64,000 bases of DNA, from positions 19,688,524-19,752,523 of the forward strand of contig JAZBQD010000001.1 in NCBI GenBank assembly GCA_036583965.1, written 5' to 3'. Of this stretch, positions 10,166-20,845 are shown piece after piece. The position numbers and the translations under genes are program-made. The notes below the pieces were generated by a model. The model had not been told where the DNA came from, made no database searches, and was given only the letters and a program-made list of their open reading frames with translations. Within the stretch, counting starts at the first letter, position 1; the number at the start of each line of letters is the position of its first letter. The DNA comes from Prunella strophiata (Eukaryota; Chordata; Aves; Passeriformes; Prunellidae).

Positions 10166-11937
10166 AAACTTAGGAAAAGTCTGTATTTTTGTCATTCTCT
10201 CATATAGCTAATTAGCAACTTGAAAGGAAATGGAAAGCTTCTCTTTTCTGAACTCCATGTCAGCTAAAAAAGGCACCAAGCTCTGCTTATTTCTAGACCA
10301 TGTAAGATGAGCAATTAACATTCCCCTTTTATTGAACTGCTTACACTGATCCATAGCCATAAATGTTGTTTATCAGCTTCCCAAGCTGGATATGGACACA
10401 CAGCCCCCTTGGAATGGAGGTCACACAAATGTAAATGCAAAAGGCCATATTCTGCTGCCAAAATGGTGCAAATCCAAGCAAAATTCCTTGCAATAAATGA
10501 AACCTTGGATTTGCCCCAGAGCAGAACCAAAAAAAGCAGCAAGGATGGACTTTACTACTGGAAAATATGTGAAAAAAGGTTTTTAGTAGCTCAAAATCAT
10601 AGTTCATTACAAGGTTTAATACTCTGTGTGCAGGTTTTTACTGTATTTTTTTCCTAATATTAAGGATCTATTATTTATACCAACTGTAGCCACGCCACAG
10701 AACACACGAGGAGAGTTTGTTTAGCAACAGAGTGAAAAAATATTTGCTACAGGGGCAGTCTGGCAATATTGCTTGTTAAGACATGCTATTTGTAAGCAAA
10801 TTTATATGAAAAGTATGCAATGTCTAATACTAAACTACTCCAGCCCCAGACTGAAGGGTGATTTTACAAACGTCCTGCAGCACTCAATCATTCCTTCATT
10901 TTAATGTCTTTATTTTATGATTTTGTTGATGAAATACTACTTACCCAGTGCTCAAAATTCCTTTTAGGCTGCAGGCACTGGCTAGTTGACACGGCAAGCC
11001 ATATTTTACAGCTATATATTTCAGCTTTCTCTGTCCAAGTTGGAGGACACAGTAGCCAAGATGGTTTTTCATAGTAGAAATATATTTTCATATTTATTTA
11101 TTGATTTGACTAATGTATCTATTTTTCAATTCACATGCTTATGTTTCAATCCATTAAAGTGATTCATGGTCAAATAATATGTTATTGCAAGTACAAAGAG
11201 GAGATAAAACCACTGTACACTGGCCATAACACAAGAATAAAAATAATAAAAATCCATTGCATGATTAAATATAGTTTTTAATCCCCACCTGATCACGTGT
11301 AAACTGATGTTTTTAATTATTTTTCCTTAGAATAAGTCAGGGATTTTTTTTTCTGTAAAACCCAATTACTGATTAAATTAATACTCAGAAATAAATACTC
11401 TCACCCAACCTAAATGCTCAATGTTAAACTATATAAAGCATCAAATTACTGGCAAAATAATTTAAAAAAAAATCAAAAGGCTTTTAATTAGTTCAAACAA
11501 GATCTAAATGGCAGCTGGTAAAGGAATGCTGAGCCTGTCATCTCCAGGCTGGGGCTGGAGGGAAGCTGGATGTGATGGTGGCTGAATTGGGGTGGTGGTG
11601 GCTGCTCAGGATCACCTGGAATTCCTGGGCTTGGTTCAGCTGTTTGGAGACATGAAAAGCACAGAAAGAGAAACCCATCCATCAGGTGGAGCAGCTCCAA
11701 GTCCCAGCTGTGGGACACTGCAGCCTCCAGGGCAGGGATCAGCCTTGCCCTGGTGTTATTGTGAGATCTTTCTTGCTGTTTTTTCACCAAAAATTTCCTT
11801 TTCTTCTGTCCTTCACTTCCAAACTAAGGAATTTTATGGGAAGCAAAGCCAATGCCAGGTGAGGCCTTGGGGGCTGGCCAGGGGGGGATGTTCTTCCAGC
11901 CAAGGTGGGACCACCTGGAGCAAGGGTGAGCTGTGGG
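10166..11937. other. unique AT-rich DNA
   Basis: No genes or interspersed repeats recognised. From 11500 to 11900 the composition becomes GC-richer, but no CR1 block can be aligned by eye until 11938. Confidence 0.45.
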
Positions 11938-12102
11938 ATCAGAGAATCATGAAATCCCACAATGGTTTGGGGTCAAAGAGGACCTCAAATCCCACCCAGT
12001 GCCCCCCCCTGCCATGGGCAGGGACACCTTCCACTGTCCCAGGTTGCTCCAGGCCTTGTCCAGCCTGACCTTGGACACTTCCATAGATGGAGCAGCCACA
12101 GT
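11938..12102 (-). mobile_element. CR1 LINE 3' end
   Basis: Read on the minus strand it ends in the 'accattgtgggatttcatga' tail. Upstream it has the usual 'ggcagggggg' and 'ggtgtccctgcc' blocks. It is truncated after about 160 bases, directly next to the purine-rich simple repeats. Confidence 0.9.
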
Positions 12103-12125
12103 TGGGCATCATCCACAACTAAAAT

Positions 12126-12260
12126 GTGAAAAGAAAAAGAGAAAAGAGAAAAAAAAAAAAAAAAAAAGGAAGAAGAGAAGAGAAAAATAGAAAGAGAAGA
12201 GATAAAGAGAAGATAAGAGAAGAGAAGAGAAGACGAGAAAGAAGCAGAAAAGAGAATCCT
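12126..12260. repeat. GA/A-rich polypurine tract
   Basis: Almost pure purine for about 130 bases. It includes an A19-like run and degenerate GAGAA/GATAA units. It is the probable source of overlapping lysine/arginine-rich or phenylalanine/leucine-rich frames that are not genes. Confidence 0.9.
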
Positions 12261-12309
12261 CTAACAGCAAGATATGCTCCCCGAAATAAGAAAAAAGCAC
12301 CGACATGCA

Positions 12310-12352
12310 ACTCACCCCCCCCGCCCCTCCCTCACTCCCTCCCCCCCTCCCC
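12310..12352. repeat. C/CT-rich polypyrimidine tract
   Basis: A run of C with interspersed T and A lies between two purine-rich tracts on the same strand. It could pair with the neighbouring purines to form unusual DNA structures. Confidence 0.8.
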
Positions 12353-12355
12353 TGA

Positions 12356-12424
12356 AAGAAAAGAAAAGAAAAGAAAAGAAAAGAAAAGAAAAGAAAAGAA
12401 AAGAAAAGAAAAGAAAAGAAAAGA
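12356..12424. repeat. (GAAAA)n microsatellite
   Basis: About 13 clean pentanucleotide units. Confidence 0.97.
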
Positions 12425-12429
12425 GAGAA

Positions 12430-13676
12430 AGGAATTCTTTATTTCCCTTTTTTCCCTTGAAAAAAAGAAAAGCAAAAGCACATCAAATGAGTTTTAGGGA
12501 GTCATTTTGGAGGGAGCATGGAACAAGCTGATGCTATTGGTGAAGACAAAAAAGAACAAAAACCCCAAAACCCTAGATATCCTGAAACTGGGAAGATAAT
12601 GAGCCTGTGAGAGAGCTGAGACTGAAAAACAAAGGCCAGCAAAGCAGGCACAGAGGAGGAAGGCTCTGAGCCCATCATGGACAAGTGGGGTGACATCCTC
12701 ACACACACTCCAACCTTTCTGTGCTTATTGCAGGACCCTGATGGCTCTGTAATTATAGCCCAGCCCTGGGAATTCCCTGCCAGGCAGGAGCTGAGGACAC
12801 TGTAGGAATGTCTGGGAATGGGGCCGGAAGGACACAAAATTTGGGAGGACATCCATGGGCAGCCTGGGAACCTGCTCTGATCCAGACAGGCTTCCAGAGC
12901 CAGCTCCTTTGTGCACCCTGACTCCAGGAAAGGGAAAAGGTATTTTAAAGTCACCTTAGGTCCCCCTGGGAAGCAGGAGCACAGAAGGCTGTCAATGTGT
13001 TGAGGTAGAGCAGCTGAGAGGCTCTGGAGAGAGAGAGCTAAATGAATAGAAACTTGTTAAATGATGTGAGTTAATGAGAGCATTTTGGAATTAACCAGCT
13101 TCCATGACTTTAAATAAAACCCCAATGTCATTTTAAATTGGATTTTGTACATTTTTGAAACCATTATTTATTTTTTTTCCTGTGAGGTGCATTGGTGGGA
13201 AGAGGGAAACATTAAAGTTTAACCTCCTCAACCCACTAGTGATAAAATATTGGTATTTTTCCAGTGGATTCAGAAATAAAGGAACAGTAGCAAGAGCCAA
13301 GAGATTTTCCAGGAGATGGGGAGTCACTCAGCCCTGTCCCCACATTTGTGAGGGTGAGGAGCTGGAGTTTGCAGCCAAGAGCAGGAACATAGGTGGTGGG
13401 GGCACTATCCCCTGCATTCGTCACATTGGTCACCCCAGTCCTCATTCCAGACAGGAGGAGCTCCATTCCTTTTGCCCAGTGGATGGACACAAACTGGTTT
13501 TGAAGCCTTGCTGTGTTCCCTGTCCCTGTGCCTTGCTGGCACTGGGATGGCTGCTCCTGGCATGGACATACCTGGAGTGCTCACCACCCTCCTTGTCCTG
13601 CTTTTATGGCAGTCAGGACAGGTGAAATGGCCATCACGTCTAAATTTTATTGTTATTTTTAGTGTTATTCAGGCCA

Positions 13677-13712
<36 letters not shown>

Positions 13713-14217
13713 AAGCCTCTCATAGGCAATGTTTAGAAAATGAGGGAACATGCTTTGAAGGAAAATCAAGTCAGGAAGAACCCAAGTCATTCCCAGGTGA
13801 GCCTGGCTTATAAAACAACTCAGTTCCTATATCACACTTGTGCTGAAAGCCAGAATAATTCTGGATACATTTTGGAAGGCAATCTTCAATTCTATATTTG
13901 CAGCAGCTCTGATTTCTTCAAACCAACTCAGAAGAATGTTCCAGTGGGACAGGCACCAGCCTGGGATGGTCATGGCAAAGGTTCAAATTTCTTTATTATT
14001 TACATGCCCATGGAGAGCATCCTATTTCATACCTTCTGAAATATTAATGAAATTCCACTGCAAGATCTTAATTTTTTTTTTTTTCTTGCTTTGTTTGTGT
14101 TGTACCTTCTTGCAGGTACAAACTGGGGATGTTGGCACTGAAGACCAGTGTGACATTAAAGGCTATGATGCCAGCCCTGGCAACAGACTCCACAAAAATA
14201 TTTCAGTCAAATAGACT
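12430..14217. other. unique DNA
   Basis: No gene recognised. The 156-codon forward frame at 13155-13625 lacks protein-like motifs. A T29 run lies inside (separate entry), and a shorter T13 run at 14072-14084. Confidence 0.45.
13679..13707. repeat. poly(T) run, 29 bases
   Basis: Uninterrupted T run. No flanking target-site duplication or retrogene is seen. Confidence 0.95.
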
Positions 14218-14319
14218 CCTGGACTGGTTTGAGTTGTAAGAGACCTTAAAGACCACCCAGTTCCAGCCCCTGCCAAGATCAGGGACACTTTCCACTAGAC
14301 CATGCTGCTCAGAGCCCCA
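14218..14319 (-). mobile_element. short old CR1 3' fragment
   Basis: The forward strand shows 'ctggactggtttgagttg' and 'agaccttaaagaccaccca', then 'gggacactttccactagacc'. These are the complement of the CR1 tail. It is more diverged than most copies here and its terminal octamers are degraded. Confidence 0.82.
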
Positions 14320-15844
14320 GATATAATTAAATTTGCTCAGTGTGACCATTAGTTGTCCTTCTGTGACATTTCGTTTCTACAGAATGACTTTGTTAGGAAA
14401 GAGAACACCTGTGATGGTGGAGGGCAGGGAAAGCCCCAAAGGCATTCCTAAGTCATAATTAGCTTTGTGATGCATAAACACCCACCAAAGAGAGATCCCA
14501 GCTCTCCCCCAAAGAAACTGTTCTGGGAAGGGATCCAGCACCTTAAATAAAGGGTCTCCAAATCCTGGGGTCAAATCCTGGGTGTTAATGTTGGACAGGA
14601 CAGCCAGAAAATGGGACTGAATGCTGTGTAGCCAGGACTGGGGAAAGAAGTCCCAAAATGGAAGAAAGAATGGGAAAGAAGGATGGGAAGTGGGACATGA
14701 GAAGTCCCACGGCTGCCCAGGGCTCACTCCAGGCTGCTCCAACACAGAGCCACAGTAAACTTAACACTAAGCCTCAGTTTAAAAATTCACAGAGTTTTTA
14801 TATGATAATTACTGTTATTATAACTGGCCCATGAAATAAACACCTCTCCCAATTATGCCAAAGGCATGAGGTCCTTCAGAGACAGAAATCTCACAATAAG
14901 ATTTACTTTCAGCATAACGATGCAGAGAGAGAGAGGTGCAAGATGAATAACAATAATATTATGGTACATATAACGTATGTTTTAATTAGCTAAAGGTAAT
15001 CAAATGAGGTTTGTCACGATTATATTAAGGTCAGGTCTCCACATGGTTTCATCAACAACATATTAAGACAAGGGAGGTGATGCCAAATTGGGGTTTAAAC
15101 CTAATCAACATAATTAAACAAAGCAAGAACATGTGTTTAGAGCTACACCTATTTTACTGATCTCTCTATTTTAATTACTCTTGCAGAGTAAATATTAGGA
15201 CCAAAATAACTCCTAATTAAACTTTTTTCTCCATACAAACAGAAAACACAATCTTCTTTTAATTTGCTATTTTTGTCAAATGAATGTACAATATCCAGAT
15301 CTTTTGTAGGAGAAACCGTTTCAAAAGTGTGCTCAAATTATGCTAAACAGCCTAATACATTCCAAAGTATTGACATACTGGCTTCAAATGTGTGGGAAAC
15401 GGGAAACTACACTGGCCCAAAAAAGTCATGGGAAACCATAAAAACAAACTAAGCATAATTTAAACTGATTGGATGCTTCCTTGCAAGAAGTTCTTAGTTT
15501 CTAAATACAAAATGTGGACATTGAAATGTGGTCAAGTTATGACTTAAATTAGAAAAACATGTTTTCTTAGGTTTCTATCTTGCAATATTTGGCACAACTC
15601 AGACACTGGGGAAAGAGTTATGTCAGTAACATATCCAAAAGTGTCTAAGTGGCTTTGCCTGGAGTAACATTGAAATGGGACTTAGGCACTCAGAATTCCA
15701 CAGGACACGAGTTTGTAAAGGCTTACAAATGTTTAAAGCTGTCTAGGTGTCAAAAAAGAAGCAATATATGGGCATTTTAAAACTAATTTAAGTGCTTTTT
15801 AAATTAATGACCTGAAGGAGATGGCATCCCATCCATGTCTGGTA
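14320..15844. other. unique AT-rich DNA
   Basis: The segment 14380-14760 is moderately GC-rich and codes for nothing recognisable. From 14770 to 15800 it is AT-rich unique DNA. Confidence 0.45.
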
Positions 15845-15910
15845 GAAGACTGGACTTGATGATCTTGGAAGTCTTTCCCGACCTTAATGGTTCTATGATT
15901 ATATGATTCT
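15845..15910 (+). mobile_element. very short CR1 tail
   Basis: Only the last 65 bases survive: 'ctggacttgatgatcttgg', then 'gtctttcccgaccttaatgg', then degraded TTCTATGATT octamers. This is the older 'gatgatcttggaggtc' CR1 type, also seen at 28884 and 42124. Confidence 0.82.
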
Positions 15911-16168
15911 ACTCTGCATAAAAGACTAGGGATATTTTAAAAAGTAACAATCTTTGGAATAAACCTAATATCCACTCAGGTGATTTGTTTCATGCTTGAT
16001 GCCTTGGATGGGATTTCTCTGAATTTAGTTGCATGAGTAAAAGAAGAACCAGGTCTGTAAACAGAAGTTGTAAGTAAGGATTCCACACTGGAGGCCTGTA
16101 AGTCCTCCTGGAACTTGTGATTAGAGGGAAAACTGCTGTGTCCTGATGTACTTGAAATGTGTTTCAGA

Positions 16169-16820
16169 GAGACACAGAATCCCACAATGATTTGGGTTGG
16201 AAGGGACCTTAAAGCCCATCCTGTTCATGGCAGGGACACCTCCCACTGTCCCAGGTGCTCCCAGCCCCAGTGTCCAGCCTGGCCTTGGGCACTGCCAGGG
16301 ATCCAGGGGCAGCCACAGCTGCTCTGAGCACCCTGTGCCAGCCCTGCCCACCCTGCCAGGGAACAATTCCCAATTCCCAATCTCCCATCCAGCCCTGCCC
16401 TCTGGCAGTGGGAGCCATTCCCTGGGTCCTGTCCCTCCATCCCTTGTCCCCAGTCCCTCCCCAGCTCTCCTGGAGCTCCCTTCAGGCCCTGGCAGGGCTC
16501 TGAGCTCTCCTGGAGCTGCTCCTCTCCAGTCCCAGCTGTCCCAGCCTGGCTCCAGAGGGGCTCCATCCCTCAGAGCATCTCAGTGGCCTCCTCTGAACTT
16601 GTTCCAGCAGATCCATGTCCTTCCTGTGCTGGGAACCCCAGAGCTGGCTGCAGTGTTCCAGGTGAGATCCCATGAGGGTGTAATAGAGGGGCAGAATCCC
16701 CTCCTCCCCTGCTGCCCATGCTGGGGGATCAGCCCCAGTTCATGGGGGGGTTTCATGTCCAACCTCTCACCCACCAGCACCCCCAAACCCTTCTCCCCAG
16801 GGCTGGTCTCAATCCATTTA
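16169..16820 (-). mobile_element. long 5'-truncated CR1 copy
   Basis: At about 650 bases this is the longest tail copy in the window, and it is well preserved. On the complement one reads the ORF2 C-terminal end, with the equivalents of the 'VLxRVQRRxxK' and 'LEHCxQLWG' regions around 16580-16690. The 3' UTR follows, ending at 16169-16200 with the 'tttgggttggaagggacc' complement. The long forward open frame across it (16197-16871) is an antisense artefact. Confidence 0.93.
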
Positions 16821-16925
16821 GAAAGACTAAAGCTTGAAATCAAATTTTCGCTTAAGAAGAAGATGAACTAAAACACGTGCCAGGATGGGGGGCTTTTCTG
16901 TCCCTGGCCTCCAAGGTAGCACAGC

Positions 16926-16987
16926 AAGAGTTAAAAATGTGGAGCAAAAAAAAAAAAAAAAAAAGAGTTAAAAATGTGGGAGCAAAA
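16926..16987. repeat. poly(A) tract flanked by a near-perfect direct repeat
   Basis: AGAGTTAAAAATGTGGAGC lies before a run of 19 A, and the same sequence with one extra G follows it. The layout resembles a target-site duplication around a bare poly(A) insertion, or a replication-slippage duplication. Confidence 0.7.
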
Positions 16988-19685
16988 ATTTCCCAAAGCC
17001 TGATGGAGCTCAGCCCTGGAAGGATTCTGTCAGAGCCGCCGCTGGCGAGCGCTGGCATGCGGAGGACCCCAAATGAGTTAAGAACTCTTCCACTCCATCA
17101 TGAAGAATTGTTCTCCAGAGTAACTACCAGTGGGGAAATGCTTAAAACACTTACCATATGTGGCTAAGAAGGGTCTAATTTGTCCATTTGGAAATTTTGC
17201 CTCTTTTGAAAGGATAGTTAATTCCAAGTAATTTATTTCGTAGATGAAGCTTTCTTCAGAGTGGTTAATATATCACCCTTGGTTGCCTGAACAATTAGAA
17301 ATTGTCACCAAAGAAAAATGTCGCAGTTCATGTAAATAACTATTTACCTAAAGGAAATGGGAATCCACAAGAGTCAGCACACTTTAATGAGCCATGACAA
17401 TAGGGGAAAAAAAACCCCAGCCAATGGTACAGTGATTCTGCTAAAGCTGACATTGCTTATGGTAAAAATTGGCCAAAACAACTATTATTTGTTGGGGTTT
17501 TTTTCATGTCAGAAATAATGCAGCTTGAAATTTTCAACAGGCAACATGAGCCCAGACCATTTGTTACTTCTGATGGCCTAATTGTTCTCCTGGCAGAAAT
17601 AAAAAATTAGGGCACTTATGTCATTTACCTAAATTTCTAATTAATGCAATGGTAATAGAGAAACTGGAGCAGAAGAAAGTGAGGCAAAAAAAAAAAGTAA
17701 GTTGGGTGAAAAATGTTTCTCTTGGCCTTTCTACAATTTGTCTTTGTTAACTTTCCTATGGTCTTTCCCTCTTTAACAGCAGGTAGAGTGATCTCTGCAG
17801 AGATGTTCCAGAGTTTTCCAACTGGACTGAGGCATGCTGGGCATTGAGAAATATGATTTCTTCCACCTGAGCTATTGAACAGACGTGATAAAAACACCAA
17901 CTGCAGCACAATGTCCTTTATGTTGCCTCGAAGGAATGTGCCATTAAAATGATGTTAGAAATATTCTTCAAAAGCAGCTAAAAATCTGCACTTGGGGCTG
18001 CAATTCCATCCACAAGAAGTTTTCCATTGCTCCTGTGTCCTGATGTCCAACTCACCCTGCAAAGCAAATCCTGGCTGGTGTATGCCCTCATTAGGATGCA
18101 GGATGAAGAGAAATACATCAAAATGCATAAACACACCTTAGAAATGCCTCTGAAAGTGTCTGGAAATCACTTTGTCCTGCAGCACTGGCAAGTGTCCTAC
18201 CATCTCCTCGATATTTATTGTTGGAATGACATGGAGGAGGCTCAAGGTGATCCATTTATGCCCATCTTCAAAGAATTTACACCCACTCCTTTGAAGGGAT
18301 GCCACACCTTGATCTTGGCACCACTAGTGCCATTAAAATACTGTTAAAAGGAAATGCACAAAAGCAGAAAATTGGGGAAATTTTAAAAGGAGCCCTAGAG
18401 AGGGTTTATCCAATGAGAACTCAATGAAAGGTCAAATGGAGATGGGATCCCATTCCCAGCCATGCTCAGATCTACCTGTGCTCATATTTTCAAATTGTTA
18501 AAGTGGAGCTCCTATTGCTTTACAAGTATATTCAAGTACAGCTGTAATTAAACTGTGAGTAAAGTGCAAGAAAACCAAGTAAACATTGACATGTGCTAGT
18601 AAATTATTCCAATTTTTCTCTTAATGCCTGAGGTGCTTTCCTTAAGTACTAAATGGAAATAAAGAAAAGGGAAAACAAGAGCAAGGTCAGAAATTCAAAC
18701 CTCCACCAAATGTGAGCTCAGGGTCACAGGGAAATGTCAATGTCTGCTGGAGGTTCATCCTTGCAGTGGGTAAAAATGCTTCCCAGTTTCTGACCACATC
18801 CTAATCTGGGGAGCCACCCACATCCCTGGAAGATTTTCCCTGATTTTTTCTTCATAAAAGCAGTTTTTGCTTTTAAACAATGCAAAACCCTTTCTCATGC
18901 ATTACCTGAAGTATCCTGGAGCCCCAAGGAGTAACCTTAGTGCCCTCACTAGACCAAAGCCATGATATTTCAAGAATTAACAGTGAACACTGACACAGGG
19001 AACATTTCTGTTCTGCCATCAACAAGCCCTCGACACCCCCAGGTCTGAGCCTGCATGGTGACTGCAGGAGGGTCCCACCACTGCCCAGGGCAGGCCTGGG
19101 AGCATCCCAAGGGATGCTGCCCCAGGAGTTCCCTCCTTCCCAGGCAGGTGGGAACATGAGCACAATAGCACTGGGAACTGGCAGGAGCAGAACTCCAGCA
19201 GCACCAGCAAGTCCTGCTAAAATAAACATGTTACAGGCAAAGGTCATGATGCCTGTTAATATAAAGAGTGCGTGGTGTATAATGCATTCAAATGCTGGAG
19301 TGAGAGAAGGAGATAATATGATCCATTTGCCAGATTCCTCCTTTTAGTTGTAACACGAAGCCATTCTGGGCTGGAATGACCCAGAGATGATAATGAAGCG
19401 GATGATGATGCCATTGCCTGTGATAATGGTGTGACAGGGAGAATACCCTGGAAAACTGCACGAGCTGATAAGTGCAAAGGTATAAACAAACCCAAACAAT
19501 ATGGACTTACAGACATTAGCGTGGAACAAAAGAGAGGAGGAAAAGCAAAGCCAACTGATCAACATTAAAAAAATAAAAGACTTTGCAAGGGTGACTTTTT
19601 CAGCAATTTTTGGAATTGCAGCTCCCAAAACCAAGCCCTCCCCAGCTGGAACAACAGCCAAGTGTCTCATCTTGGGGGAGGGGGT

Positions 19686-19697
19686 GGGGGGGGGGGG
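19686..19697. repeat. poly(G) run
   Basis: A G run of about 12 inside a G-rich stretch (19675-19697). It might form a quadruplex but is short. Confidence 0.8.
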
Positions 19698-20265
19698 CAC
19701 CTCTCCGTGCTTGGGAACAGTTTGTAGCAAACAGCCCGCGATATGAAAATGTATTTAATGCAATTAATAATTTAAGAAGTGAGAGCATGTGCTCTTGGAG
19801 AGTTAAATGCTTGTCAGAGTGATAGATGCACGCTTCAGCACCAATACATTTCGTACGAAGAGCAGAGGGATTTTGCAAACTTGTGTTGACCTTGGGTTGC
19901 GGTGCAGAGGAGGCAGATTGCGAAGGCAGGCCCGCGTACGGCAGGACTGCGTCAGCTCGCAATTTACAGCCCTCTCCCCAATTAAAGGACTGTAAAAACA
20001 TTAAAATTAATGCAGTCTTAACTCCAGAGCAGGCTCTACTTTCTTAATTAGTGCATAATTATTCAGTTTTTGATATCCTGGAAAATTATCACATGGAAAT
20101 TATTTTAGGCACAGTAACAATAGCAAAAATCTCTCTACCCCCCCAACTCGATTAACATGTGGAAGTAATTAACACTTTATTACAGTGAAAATACTATTAC
20201 TGCTAATGTTTAATGACTTTTGCCATTGCATCATAAGCAGGAAATTTAGAACACTACAGAGCAAC

Positions 20266-20425
20266 GGTCTGCTATAAATACAGTCCAAAGATTATAAACC
20301 AGAGTCAGATGATTCGCACTAACAGCGCTTAAGACAGGGATATGACATACAATACGTTTCCAAAATGTCACAGGCAGGAAATATAATTTTCTTGATAAAG
20401 TCCACTCCATACAGCCAAGCAGGCA
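20266..20425 (+). repeat. duplicated module, copy A
   Basis: Ordered matches to copy B are CTATAAAT at 20272, the core AGATGATTCGCACTAACAG at 20307-20325 followed by TTAAGA at 20329, AGGAAAT at 20376, and AGCCAA at 20413. The offset to copy B drifts smoothly from 427 to 419 bases, as expected for a true duplication with small indels. Confidence 0.65.
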
Positions 20426-20689
20426 GTGCAATAACTGCTGGATGCGTTCGGTGTAGGCAGCAGTGCTCAAGTCCTTGTAAAAGCCTGTTGTTAATCAAAT
20501 TGAAACATAAAACCCCAAGCATAAAGTTATTTTCTCATAACAGTTTAATAGAAATTTCCAATCAAACAAAGGCCAAAAAGTGTTATTACAACATGAATTC
20601 CTTGTATAAACAACTTAAAATGAAGTAGGGGAAAGTTTCATGGGATTTATGGATTTCTTTATTTTCATTATTTCGAGTAAATGTCTACT

Positions 20690-20845
20690 GTAGATCTCCT
20701 ATAAATGTCTCAAGAAATTATGCACCAGCTCTAGATGATTCACACTAACAGTAATTAAGATGCTGAGTCCACGTAAGTGTCAAAGAGGCCAGTGCTCAGG
20801 AAATGTCATTTCAGTTCAGCCAGTGTGATGGAGCCAAACGTGCCA
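20690..20845 (+). repeat. duplicated module, copy B
   Basis: This is the counterpart of copy A: CTATAAAT at 20699, the core with A in place of G at its tenth base at 20733-20751, TTAAGA at 20755, AGGAAAT at 20798 and AGCCAA at 20832. The core matches copy A at 18 of 19 bases, and at 24 of 28 if extended through TTAAGA. Confidence 0.65.

Larger units (their letters stand above)
16821..19700. other. unique DNA, no CR1
   Basis: A poly(A) run with duplicated flanks at 16926-16987 is listed separately. I see nothing else I can name. The open frames at 17637-17909, 18027-18347 and 18873-19247 show no family features. A degenerate GAT-rich stretch lies near 19384-19412. Confidence 0.45.

Noticed and set aside
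12126..12497. Lysine-rich forward frame and phenylalanine-rich reverse frames
   Set aside because: Direct translations of purine-rich simple repeats.
13808..13815. TATAAAAC resembling a TATA box
   Set aside because: Common in AT-rich DNA; no CpG-rich or exon context.
16197..16871. 224-codon forward open frame, the longest in the window
   Set aside because: It is the antisense reading of a CR1 copy lying on the minus strand; similar frames arise over the related copy at 37767-38360.
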